Below are positions 9,413-17,641 of a stretch of DNA of 64,000 nucleotides, one piece after another. The stretch is from contig NZ_CP043682.1 in assembly GCF_014084025.1 (NCBI RefSeq), positions 463,582 through 527,581 on the forward strand. The letters run 5' to 3'. The DNA is from Borrelia sp. A-FGy1. Lineage in GTDB: Bacteria; Spirochaetota; Spirochaetia; Borreliales; Borreliaceae. Each line of letters begins with the position of its first letter. The stretch's first letter is position 1. A model generated the notes under the pieces. The model saw nothing but the letters and a program-made list of their open reading frames with translations. It did not search any database and was not told the DNA's origin. The translations under genes and the position numbers were made by a program.

Positions 9413-10658
9413 AAACTTCCCCCTCAAGTTTTAATTCATTTCTGTATTTATTTACAGTTCTTCTTGAAATAGAGATTCCCTTAGATTTCAGTATATCAGA
9501 AATTTTATTATCGGACACCTTTTTATTTTTGTCTAAGATTCCTTTTATTATTAATTTAATACTTAATTTAGAAAATTCATTTGTTTTTGAACCTCCTATT
9601 GAATTAAATAATTTTCTAACAGAGATTATCCCCCAATCAAATTTTAGATATTTATTTTTTATTGTTCTTGATATAGTTGATTTTGATAGGTTAATTTTTT
9701 CAGATATGTCAGCTAACTTCATTGGTCTTAAGCTTTTAAACCCTCTTCGTAAAAATTCTTTTTGAAATGTATATATTGCTATTGCTATTTTGGCTAGTAC
9801 TTCATCTCTATATCTTAATGATTCAATTAACCATTTTGCTTGTTTATATTTTTTTAAATCTTTGACTTCGTGTTTTTTTAATTCTTTTTTAAAAATGTTT
9901 ACTTCTTTAATTTTTATCTTGAGTTTATTGTTTTTATTTATGATGATGATATCAGGTTCAATGTAGTGATTTGTGTCTTTTATATCTTTAAACTCAAATG
10001 TTGGATTAGGATTAAGGGTAAGTCTAATTGTTTCAAGGGCTTGATTGAAAACTTGAGTATTAATTTTAAGTTCTTCTTTTATTTTTTCTTGAGTATTATC
10101 AAGTAAATCAGCTTTTTCAAGAATTTTAATTATAATATTGTCTAATTTATGGTGTTTTGCTTGTAGTATTAGTGATTCTATTATGTTAAAAACACAAATT
10201 CCTATTGGGTCAAACTTTTGAATTAGTTCAACCATTTGAGTGACTTGAGGCCAGTCTTCTTTTTTAAATAGCTCATAAGGATTTATTATATGAAATCCTT
10301 TATTATTTAAATTATTTATTATAGTTTCTCCTATTTTAATTTGATCTTTATTCAATTTTTGAATTCTTAGCTGAAATAAAAGATGTTCCTTAAAAGAGGG
10401 TTTAATTGATGTTTTTTCTAGTGCAATTTCATATAGAGTTTTAGTATTTTCATCTTCTTTATAAAAAAGTTTTCTAACTTTATAAGTTTTTAGTGTTTCA
10501 AAAAATATTTGATTTGAATCTACTTGAAGATAATCATTATTTTCAATTTCATTTAATATAATCTTTATTAGGTCTTTTGTATCAAGACTTAACATTTTTA
10601 TTGTATTTATTTGAGTCATGCGTAGTTTTTGTGCTATTTTTAAGTTTTGCTTAATCAT
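9402..10658 (-). CDS. rpoN: RNA polymerase sigma-54 factor
   Basis: Alternative sigma factor recognising -24/-12 promoters and needing an AAA+ activator, 418 residues. The N-terminal activator-interacting region is Leu/Gln-rich (KIAQKLRMTQINTIKMLSLD). The core-binding domain occupies about 80-230. A helix-turn-helix lies near KLADISEKINLSKSTISR, and the C-terminal RpoN box reads SRRTVNKYRNEL, matching the -24 element reader. In Borrelia this factor drives rpoS and thereby many host-phase lipoprotein genes. It is followed by hpf and preceded 2 nt upstream by the chrA pair; all are on the minus strand and probably cotranscribed. Confidence 0.97.
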   Translation of the reverse strand: MIKQNLKIAQKLRMTQINTIKMLSLDTKDLIKIILNEIENNDYLQVDSNQIFFETLKTYKVRKLFYKEDENTKTLYEIALEKTSIKPSFKEHLLFQLRIQKLNKDQIKIGETIINNLNNKGFHIINPYELFKKEDWPQVTQMVELIQKFDPIGICVFNIIESLILQAKHHKLDNIIIKILEKADLLDNTQEKIKEELKINTQVFNQALETIRLTLNPNPTFEFKDIKDTNHYIEPDIIIINKNNKLKIKIKEVNIFKKELKKHEVKDLKKYKQAKWLIESLRYRDEVLAKIAIAIYTFQKEFLRRGFKSLRPMKLADISEKINLSKSTISRTIKNKYLKFDWGIISVRKLFNSIGGSKTNEFSKLSIKLIIKGILDKNKKVSDNKISDILKSKGISISRRTVNKYRNELKLEGEVYGT

Positions 10659-10660
10659 CT

Positions 10661-11194
10661 TTACATGAAAATATACAGTATTCCACTGAAAATTATTAGT
10701 ATAGCAGGGCTAGTTTTTTTGTAAAGTAATAAAATAATTAAGTTTAGTGATGCAAGTGAAAAGCTTTTTAAAAGTTCTGTGTTATTAGTGTTTATTTTTA
10801 AGAATATACTTTTAACTAAAATAAATATAGTAATTAACCATAATGCTATAATCACAGGTTTTAAGTTTTCCAAATAATATTTTAGGAAATTGATCTTATG
10901 TAGAACTAGTGTTATAAGAGTAATAATTAGTAGAGGTGCAGTAATTAAAGCTATCGTAGAAATGATGGCTCCACTAACCCCGGAAATTTTTGCACCAACA
11001 TAAGTTGCTATATTAGTAGCAATGGGACCTGGTGTAATTCTGGATATTGTAATAATATTAATAAATTCTTGCTTTGTTATCCATTGTTTATTATCAATTA
11101 TTTCTTTATTAATTATTGCTGTAATTCCATTACCCCCGCCGAAATTTAGAATTCCTATTTTAAAGAATGTGATAAATAAATCTATAAGATTCAA
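10661..11194 (-). CDS. Chromate transporter family protein, second half
   Basis: Membrane protein of the CHR (ChrA) family, 177 residues and about five to six hydrophobic segments. The N-terminus has the family motif FGGGNGITAIIN and, further on, the TPGPIATNIATYVG segment. The start is a TTG whose TTGA overlaps the stop of the upstream CHR gene by 4 nt, so the two are translationally coupled. Pairs of short CHR proteins form a heteromeric equivalent of the long two-domain ChrA. The real substrate in a host-associated spirochaete is unlikely to be chromate; sulfate-like or other anions are possible. Confidence 0.85.
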   Translation of the reverse strand: MNLIDLFITFFKIGILNFGGGNGITAIINKEIIDNKQWITKQEFINIITISRITPGPIATNIATYVGAKISGVSGAIISTIALITAPLLIITLITLVLHKINFLKYYLENLKPVIIALWLITIFILVKSIFLKINTNNTELLKSFSLASLNLIILLLYKKTSPAILIIFSGILYIFM

Positions 11195-11784
11195 ATTTGT
11201 GCCTTTTTATTGACATTATCATCATATCTTTTTTTTATTGTATATTTTGCAAAATAAATTAATAAAAATATTAGTAGTATATATGTTAGGTCTAGATGAT
11301 AATTGTATATTATATATGCCACTGCTAAACATATGGACCATTTTGATATTGATTTATTTATCATTTTTCTTGAGAATTCAAGTATAACCATTGACATTAT
11401 CATAGTAGATGATATTTTTGCACCTTCAAGAAATTTTTTAAAATAAATATTATTTGAATCTAACTTTATATAAAATGCTAGTGTTGTAATTACAACTATG
11501 GAGGGTAATATACCAGCAATGGTTAATAAAATTGCTCCTTTAAATCCTTTAAGTTTTTTACCAATTAAGAATGCAAAATTGATAGCCGTCACGCCAGGAA
11601 CTAGGTTGGACGAGGCAAGAATGTCATTGAAGTCTTTTTCAGAAATTAGGTTTTTGTTATTCACAATTGTTTTTCTAAGTTCAGATATTATTAATAGTCC
11701 TCCGCCAATAGTGAATATTGCTATTTTGAGTACAAGGTAGAATAAATTAAATAATCCGTATGATTCTTCTTTTAGTTTGTTCAT
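11191..11784 (-). CDS. Chromate transporter family protein, first half
   Basis: CHR-family membrane protein, 197 residues, partner of the gene overlapping its 3' end. It shows FTIGGGLLIISELRK, the counterpart of the FGGG motif, then SSNLVPGVTAINFAFLIG and several hydrophobic stretches. It ends with a basic cytoplasmic tail (YTIKKRYDDNVNKKAQI). It is the first gene of the minus-strand operon running to aspS. The divergent mscS starts 142 nt away, so promoters for both directions should lie in 11785-11926. Confidence 0.85.
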   Translation of the reverse strand: MNKLKEESYGLFNLFYLVLKIAIFTIGGGLLIISELRKTIVNNKNLISEKDFNDILASSNLVPGVTAINFAFLIGKKLKGFKGAILLTIAGILPSIVVITTLAFYIKLDSNNIYFKKFLEGAKISSTMIMSMVILEFSRKMINKSISKWSICLAVAYIIYNYHLDLTYILLIFLLIYFAKYTIKKRYDDNVNKKAQI

Positions 11785-11910
11785 ATATTCCTTAGTTTAG
11801 GTTTAATAGATAGAACTTAAACATAATTATATCATGTTAGATATAGATTTTTTAATTTAAGTGTTTTATTAGTGGTTAATGATATAAGATTCATTTTATA
11901 TTTTTTATGT

Positions 11911-11916
11911 TATAAT
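11911..11916 (+). promoter_or_regulatory. Candidate -10 hexamer for mscS
   Basis: Consensus TATAAT ends 10 nt before the mscS ATG, so a start site 6-8 nt downstream would leave a 5' leader of only a few bases. No Shine-Dalgarno is visible before that ATG. A convincing -35 is not present. Confidence 0.4.
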
Positions 11917-11926
11917 TTGATAGCTT

Positions 11927-12793
11927 ATGAGTGATCAGTCAATAACCTCAAATGTATTTAAAGAGATATTTATCTTTCAAAATTATTTTAATAAAATGCT
12001 TGAAACGATAATAAGTTATGGTTTTAAAATTCTTATAGCTGTTTTTGTATGGTATTTTTTAAGAATTTTGATTAATAAATTGAGTAAGTTATTTTTTAAG
12101 ACTTTGGAAAAATCAAAGTTAGAAACAAAATTAGATTTTACTATTTTGAACTTTTTAAAGTCATTTTTTAGAGTAATGGTAGATATGGTTTTAGTTTTGA
12201 TAATTTTGCCTTATCTTGGTGTTTCAACAACTTCTATTTTTGCTATATTTGGGTCTTTAAGCATTGCAATTGGACTTGCTGCTCAAGGTATTTTATCTAA
12301 TTTTGTTAGTGGTTTAATAATTCTAAACTCTAATTTTTTTAAAATCGGTGACTACATTAGATGTGATGATGTTGAAGGACAGGTAGATGATGTTCAAATA
12401 TTCTTTACTACACTTAAGACTGTAGACGGTAAGGTTGTAAGGCTTCCAAATATTAAATTTACAAATATATCAGTTATTAATTTTTCTGCAAATCCTAAAA
12501 GAAGAATTGCTTTTAACTTTCAAGTGCCTTATGATACAGATATTAATCTTCTTAAGGATAAGATAGAAAAATTAGCTTTTTCATTTAATAGAGAACAACA
12601 TGGAATTGAAAGTCCTAGTACCATTGTAGACAGTTATACTCCTTATTACATAATTATTCAAGTAAGATGCTTTGTAAATACGGAGTTTTTTTGGGATTTT
12701 CAATATTTCATATCTGAGAATATTAAATTTGTTCTAGACGATATGGGAATAAAATTTCCTATTCATATTATTGATTTTAATAAATTATGTTAG
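11927..12793 (+). CDS. Small-conductance mechanosensitive ion channel (MscS family)
   Basis: Inner-membrane osmotic safety valve of the MscS family, 288 residues, near the E. coli length of 286. Three hydrophobic segments occupy about 25-130. The pore-lining helix is the Gly/Ala-rich stretch FGSLSIAIGLAAQGILSNFV, followed by the beta domain containing FKIGDYIRCDDVEGQVDDV and the pattern VVRLPNIKFTN. There is no clear ribosome-binding site at the ATG and a TATAAT sits just upstream, so initiation may be nearly leaderless. Its last 17 nt overlap the convergent glycosyltransferase gene. Confidence 0.92.
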   Translation: MSDQSITSNVFKEIFIFQNYFNKMLETIISYGFKILIAVFVWYFLRILINKLSKLFFKTLEKSKLETKLDFTILNFLKSFFRVMVDMVLVLIILPYLGVSTTSIFAIFGSLSIAIGLAAQGILSNFVSGLIILNSNFFKIGDYIRCDDVEGQVDDVQIFFTTLKTVDGKVVRLPNIKFTNISVINFSANPKRRIAFNFQVPYDTDINLLKDKIEKLAFSFNREQHGIESPSTIVDSYTPYYIIIQVRCFVNTEFFWDFQYFISENIKFVLDDMGIKFPIHIIDFNKLC

Positions 12794-13940
12794 AGGTTTT
12801 CTGTTTAATTATTTGAGAATAATATTCTTCAATTTTTTCTATGAAAAATAAACTTGAAAAAATAAGAGAGTTGTCTTCTGTGTTTTTTTTAAAAGTTTTT
12901 AGTTTTTCATCATTTTCTATTATTTTATTAATATATTTATGTATGTCTTCATATTTTTCTATTAAAAAACCATTTTTTCCTTGAGAGATTACATCTTTAT
13001 ATATTATATCGTTAATGAGCACGGCAGGTATTCCAGCAGTTAAAGCTTCAATTACTGTCATTGGATATACTTCACTCATTGATAGGCTTGCAAATACATC
13101 AGAGATTTTGTAATAGTAATACATTTCTTCCCATGGAATTGTTCCAATGAGTATTATTTGTTTTTCAAGTCCAAAATTTTTCCGAAATCTTTTTATTGCA
13201 TTTTCTTCTTTTCCTTTTCCTATAAGAATTAATTTATAATTTTTATTTTCAATTAAAAACTTTTTTAAGTGTTTTAGTAGTAAGTGTATATTCTTCTCTT
13301 TATTTAACCTGCCAACAAATACTATCACTTTATCATTTAAGCTTATCCCATGTTTTTTTAGAATTTCTTCTTTTTTTATTTTGTTTAAATGTTTTATGAA
13401 GAGTTTTCTGTCAATTCCATTTGGGATTATTTTGTAATCAGAATGATTTGCTAGTTGAAAATATTTATCTCTTGCCTTAATTGATGGATATATAAAATGA
13501 TGTATTTGATTGTAAAATTTTTTCATTAATTTATCTGGTTTGGTTAAATATTTAAAAATTCCTAAATAGTGCAGATAATAATCCCACATTGTATGATTTG
13601 TATGAACAATTGGAATATTGTATTCTAAAGCCAGCTTTTTTCCAATCTTACCCATAGTGAATTCAGAGTGTGTGTGAATTATGTCAGGTTGATATTCACT
13701 TATAATTTTTTTTATTCTTAATTTATTTGGAAAAGCTATTCTAGCATCTACCTTGTGACTCAGTTTTATTGATAAATATCGGTAAACATTACTTTCTTTC
13801 AAGGAATCTTTTTTAGAACTTGGACAAAAAATATAAACAATATGACCTTTTTTTTCAAATCCTTCTTTAATTTGCTTTATTGATGTCGCTACTCCATTTT
13901 TATCGGGAAGATACGTGTCTGTGAATATTGCAATCTTCAT
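12777..13940 (-). CDS. Family 4 glycosyltransferase (probable glycolipid galactosyltransferase)
   Basis: GT-B fold retaining glycosyltransferase, 387 residues. The N-terminal domain begins MKIAIFTDTYLPDKNGVATS and contains HTHSEFTMGKIGK. The nucleotide-sugar domain has the linker IPNGIDRKLF, VFVGRLNKEKN and the E-x7-E motif (EVYPMTVIEALTAG). This architecture is that of diacylglycerol glucosyl/galactosyltransferases. From memory, the Lyme-spirochaete orthologue (BB0454) was shown to make the monogalactosyl diacylglycerol of the envelope. It lies alone on the minus strand, overlapping the mscS end by 17 nt, with holA divergent 57 nt away. Confidence 0.88.
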   Translation of the reverse strand: MKIAIFTDTYLPDKNGVATSIKQIKEGFEKKGHIVYIFCPSSKKDSLKESNVYRYLSIKLSHKVDARIAFPNKLRIKKIISEYQPDIIHTHSEFTMGKIGKKLALEYNIPIVHTNHTMWDYYLHYLGIFKYLTKPDKLMKKFYNQIHHFIYPSIKARDKYFQLANHSDYKIIPNGIDRKLFIKHLNKIKKEEILKKHGISLNDKVIVFVGRLNKEKNIHLLLKHLKKFLIENKNYKLILIGKGKEENAIKRFRKNFGLEKQIILIGTIPWEEMYYYYKISDVFASLSMSEVYPMTVIEALTAGIPAVLINDIIYKDVISQGKNGFLIEKYEDIHKYINKIIENDEKLKTFKKNTEDNSLIFSSLFFIEKIEEYYSQIIKQKTSNIIY

Positions 13941-13984
13941 ATTTTTACCTAACAGTTAAATTATAATATATTTAGCATTTGAAT

Positions 13985-13990
13985 TATAAT
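13985..13990 (+). promoter_or_regulatory. Candidate -10 hexamer for holA
   Basis: TATAAT lies 7 nt before the holA ATG, close enough for transcription to start at or next to the start codon. A second TATAAT at 13962-13967 would give a ~24-nt leader. Neither option supplies a Shine-Dalgarno. Confidence 0.35.
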
Positions 13991-13997
13991 ATTTTAT

Positions 13998-14975
13998 ATG
14001 CAGGAAGTTTACTTACTATTAGGTAAAGAGCAAGGATTAAAGGAAGCTTATTTGAAAGACATTTTAAGTAAGTTTAGTGATTTGTTGGTTAATAAAATTT
14101 TTTTATCTGATTTGTCATCAGTAGAGCTTTCTGAGTTACTATTAACAAACTCTTTTTTTTATAAAAAAGAGGCTTTTATTATTTATGAAGCTGAAAATTT
14201 AAAAAACAAAAAGGATTTAGAATTAATTTATAGTACTATTTCTAAGTCTTTAAATAAGATTGTTATTCTTGTTTCTAGTGAAAATTCAATTAGCTTTGAT
14301 CCTAAGGATTCTTTGAAGTTAATTAAGAAAATTTTTTATGAGTTGTCTGATTCTGCTAAGTTTTCATTTGTAAAGAAAAGTTTTTTTGAGCTTGGTACAA
14401 AAATTACGGATAAGGCCATAAGTTTAATGCTTTTTATGTTAGATTCAGATACTAAAATTTTAAAATTTTATATAGATTCCCTTTCTCTTCTTGCTAAAAA
14501 TAAAACTATTGATGAACATGATATAAATTCTTGGATTGGTTATGTGAGACCTGAAAATTCTTTTTCTTTATTTGAATCAATTTTAAAAAGAGATATGGAA
14601 AGTTCTTTGGTTAGAATTAAATCTATTTTAGACCATGGAGAGGATTTTATTAGCGTATTAATGAGTCTTGTTTGGCATTTTAAAAAGCTTTTAAAAATAA
14701 AAATGGATTTTCAAAATTCTGGTAATATTTCGGTTGTATTTAAAAAATATAAAATATTTTTCTCATTAGAGAGTATTTATAAGGTAGGACTTAAAAATTA
14801 TTCATGTTTTGATATTAAATTCATTTTAAAAATATTTCATAAGTTTGACTTGTATTCAAGAATTTATGGTAAAAATTTACATTTAAATTTAGCATATTTT
14901 ATGATATTTATACTACTCAGGCAGGAGGAAACTATTCTTAATAATTTTTCTTGTAAATTTAATTATAATTTTTAA
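13998..14975 (+). CDS. holA: DNA polymerase III subunit delta
   Basis: Clamp-loader delta subunit, which opens the beta clamp, 325 residues. The start MQEVYLLLGKEQGLKEAYL matches the family pattern of a strand followed by the G-x-E beginning of a degenerate AAA+ domain. It continues with VILVSSENSISFDP and a helical C-terminal collar with FSLFESILKRD and SVLMSLVWHFKKLLKIK. Sequence identity within this family is always low, but order and length fit, and the place between the glycosyltransferase and uvrC is the Borrelia holA position. No Shine-Dalgarno precedes the ATG. About 750 nt of degenerate sequence follows. Confidence 0.85.
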   Translation: MQEVYLLLGKEQGLKEAYLKDILSKFSDLLVNKIFLSDLSSVELSELLLTNSFFYKKEAFIIYEAENLKNKKDLELIYSTISKSLNKIVILVSSENSISFDPKDSLKLIKKIFYELSDSAKFSFVKKSFFELGTKITDKAISLMLFMLDSDTKILKFYIDSLSLLAKNKTIDEHDINSWIGYVRPENSFSLFESILKRDMESSLVRIKSILDHGEDFISVLMSLVWHFKKLLKIKMDFQNSGNISVVFKKYKIFFSLESIYKVGLKNYSCFDIKFILKIFHKFDLYSRIYGKNLHLNLAYFMIFILLRQEETILNNFSCKFNYNF

Positions 14976-15019
14976 ATTAATAGAATTTTTAGTATAAAGA
15001 ATATGATTTGATTTTTATA

Positions 15020-15541
15020 AGGAGCAGCAAGTTTTTTACTTTATTCTTGTTTTTTAATGTTTCTTTTATATCAGATAATAATGCTGTTAATGCTATATTA
15101 GCAGAATTTTAAATTCTGTTAAAGATTTGTAAAATAATCCTGAGAAATTTTATGGATTTCTCAGGATTTCTAGTGATAATGATATGATTTCAAGAATCTC
15201 TGATCTTAGGATAGAAGCTGAAGATGTTTTACTTTTTATCTCATCATTTTTAATTATATACAATATGTAATTCAATAAAACTATTGCTGAAGATGTTTTT
15301 AAATTTGAGGTTGATATTAGATATTAGAAATATTAAATTTAAAAGTTATATATAAAAAGTTTTAGATAGATTTAAAAAAGTTGAGAATATAAGAAATCAT
15401 TTAAAAAATGAGCGTAAGAGTTTATTGGATAAGATAATAAATGAAGTTATAAATAGCTTGGGGGGCAAATTGGATTATGTTTCAGTTTTATATGTGTTTA
15501 GTTTCATAAAAACATATTTTGGTGAGTATAAGAATTATTAA
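15020..15541 (+). pseudogene. Decayed exported-protein gene between holA and uvrC
   Basis: The 752 nt between holA and uvrC contain no intact gene but broken coding-like pieces in plus-strand frames. A Shine-Dalgarno-like aaggag at 15018-15023 precedes a hydrophobic stretch FFTLFLFFNVSFISDNNAVN, like a signal peptide. Further segments in shifted frames read KFYGFLRISSDNDMISRISD, FNKTIAEDVFKFEVDIRY and KKVENIRNHLKNERKSLLDK, separated by stops. Another Borrelia gene is expected here (BB0456 position, from memory). Extent and identity are inferred; no function is proposed. Confidence 0.55.
15136..15168. other. Perfect 13-bp hairpin inside the decayed gene
   Basis: aatcctgagaaat - 7-nt loop (15149-15155) - atttctcaggatt forms a perfect 13-bp stem. 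No T-run follows, so it is not an obvious terminator. It lies within the degenerate stretch after holA. Confidence 0.7.
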
Positions 15542-15727
15542 ATAATATTTCAAATATGTCTGAGAGAAATAGGTTGCTTGATTAGTTTTATTAAAATTAT
15601 CTTCTTGGATGGATGGTCAAAATTCTTTAGTTAATCATAATAAAGCTAACTTAAAAAACTTAGAGTATGAATATTATATTAATTGCTTTAGTAAGATTAG
15701 TATGTGGGTATATAAAAACAATTTGTT

Positions 15728-17527
15728 TTATGGATTCATATTTTTAAAATGCTTCTTTTCTGAAAATTTTTTTATTTTTTTTGCAAGATTAATGTTAATA
15801 CTCATCTTTTCAGCTATTTCATTTTCATTTAAAGTTAATATATTTTCATATGTTCCTAGTGTTTTTAAGATATTTTTTGCAAGTTTGTTACCGATCCCCT
15901 CTAAGTCGCCATAGTTTAGTTTTATTTTTCTGTGTAGTTTACTGTTAAACCCATTCGCTCGTCTATGTGCTTCATTTCTAACATTTTGCAATATTTTAAG
16001 AGCAGGATTTCCTTCTACAAGATTAATACCTTGTGCCTTATTTGGCAAGAATATTGTTTCTTTTTTTTTTGCTAGAGCGCAAATAGCAATCTTATCTTCA
16101 ATTTTTAATCTTTTTAAAATAGAATAAGCAGCGTTTAATTGGCCTTTTCCTCCATCGATTAAAATTAAATCAGGTAGTTCTAAGTTTTCATTTATTAATT
16201 TTGAATATCTCCTTGATATAACTTCTTTTATTGCCTTAAAATCGTCAATTTCTCCATTATTTAATGAATTTATTTTATAAATTCTATATCCGTTTTTAAA
16301 GGGTTTTCCCATTTTGAAGGTAATTAAAGACGCTACTGTTTTGTATCCATTAATATGGGAAATGTCAAATCCTTCAATTACTTTTGGAAGTTTTTTCATA
16401 TTAATAACAATTCTTAGACTTTCTAGTGTTTTATGCCTTTCATTAACATATTCTCTTAATGCGATTTCTGCATTAGAAATTGCCATTTCCATTATTTTTA
16501 TGTTGTTTTGAGATTCTTCATAAATTATTTCAGGTTTTATGTGCTTAAGTTCATTTATTAATTTAGCAATGTTCTCAGTTTCAATATTTTTAAAAATGTA
16601 TATCTTGTCAGGTACTATCATATTAATAGCTGTATAGTATTGGATTAAAAATTCTGCTACTAATTCATCCTCTTCATATATGCTCTCATCAAAATGGATA
16701 TCTTTTTCTACTAATTTTCCTTTTCTATATTTAAATATTACAATAACATTGAATATATCTGATTTGTATACGTATATGTAGTCAGTACTCATCTTATTGA
16801 TTTTTATAATTATTTGAGTTTGATTTATCTCTATTAATGATTTTTTAGTTTCTTTTAATTTTATTGCTTGTTCAAAGTTCTCTTTTTTAATTACTTCTTT
16901 CATTTTTCTTTCAATTTCATCTAAAAGTTCAGATATGTTTCCATTTAGTATTAGTCTTATTTTGTCTATTTCCTTTTTGTATTCTTCTTCAAGGTCATCT
17001 CTGTAACATACTCCAAGACACTGTCCCATGTGAAAGTAAAGACATGGAGTGTTTGAACTTTTTTTGCATTTTCTGGTTTTAAATGTTTTGTTAATAAGAT
17101 CTAATATTAGATCTAAGTTTTTTGCGTTAACATATGGTCCATAATATTCACTTCCGTCATTTATTATTTTTCTAGTTTTAAAGACTCTTGGATATTTCTC
17201 ACGAGTTATTTTTATCATAGGATATCCCTTGTCATCTTTTAGTTTAATATTGTAGTCTGGTTTATGTTCTTTTATTAAGTTGCATTCTAAAAGTAAGGCT
17301 TCATATTCACTGTTTGTAGTAATTATTTCTATGTTTTCTACATTTCTCATTAACATTTTTGTTCTGTGTCCAATTCTTTCTAGAAAATAGCTTTTTAGTC
17401 TTGCTCTTAAATTTTTTGCTTTTCCAATGTATAATATTTTATTAGATGTAGAATACATCTTATAACATCCACTAGTTGTTGGAAAGTCTTGTACTTTTTT
17501 GTATAAATACTGTAAACGTCCTATCAT
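15728..17527 (-). CDS. uvrC: Excinuclease ABC subunit C
   Basis: Dual-incision nuclease of nucleotide excision repair, 599 residues, typical length. The N-terminal GIY-YIG nuclease domain carries GCYKMYS and [19 protein letters not shown] Cys cluster ([19 protein letters not shown]) and the UvrB-binding UVR segment ([20 protein letters not shown]) follow. The RNase H-like 5'-incision domain includes [19 protein letters not shown] and [14 protein letters not shown]. The C-terminus has helix-hairpin-helix motifs ([17 protein letters not shown]). It is monocistronic, divergent from the gene at 17642, and shares with it a short promoter region containing a palindrome. Confidence 0.97.
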   Translation of the reverse strand: MIGRLQYLYKKVQDFPTTSGCYKMYSTSNKILYIGKAKNLRARLKSYFLERIGHRTKMLMRNVENIEIITTNSEYEALLLECNLIKEHKPDYNIKLKDDKGYPMIKITREKYPRVFKTRKIINDGSEYYGPYVNAKNLDLILDLINKTFKTRKCKKSSNTPCLYFHMGQCLGVCYRDDLEEEYKKEIDKIRLILNGNISELLDEIERKMKEVIKKENFEQAIKLKETKKSLIEINQTQIIIKINKMSTDYIYVYKSDIFNVIVIFKYRKGKLVEKDIHFDESIYEEDELVAEFLIQYYTAINMIVPDKIYIFKNIETENIAKLINELKHIKPEIIYEESQNNIKIMEMAISNAEIALREYVNERHKTLESLRIVINMKKLPKVIEGFDISHINGYKTVASLITFKMGKPFKNGYRIYKINSLNNGEIDDFKAIKEVISRRYSKLINENLELPDLILIDGGKGQLNAAYSILKRLKIEDKIAICALAKKKETIFLPNKAQGINLVEGNPALKILQNVRNEAHRRANGFNSKLHRKIKLNYGDLEGIGNKLAKNILKTLGTYENILTLNENEIAEKMSININLAKKIKKFSEKKHFKNMNP

Positions 17528-17564
17528 ATTTTTCTATTATTACCTTTTGGAATAATATTTTTAT

Positions 17565-17592
17565 TTTTATGATATAATATTGTATCATAAAA
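17565..17592. promoter_or_regulatory. Inverted repeat centred on a TATAAT between uvrC and the divergent gene
   Basis: ttttatgata - 8-nt loop - tatcataaaa, a perfect 10-bp inverted repeat. TATAAT occupies 17573-17578 across the centre. It lies between divergent start codons (17527 and 17642), a position suited to an operator or a shared promoter element. Confidence 0.5.
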
Positions 17593-17641
17593 ATAATTAT
17601 TAAGTGCTTTGTTTTTTTGTTTGAAAAATTGAAGGTTTGTA

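Noticed and set aside
15609-15914. 101-residue plus-strand frame near the uvrC end
   Set aside because: Most of it is antisense to uvrC and the remainder lies in degenerate sequence; no signature.
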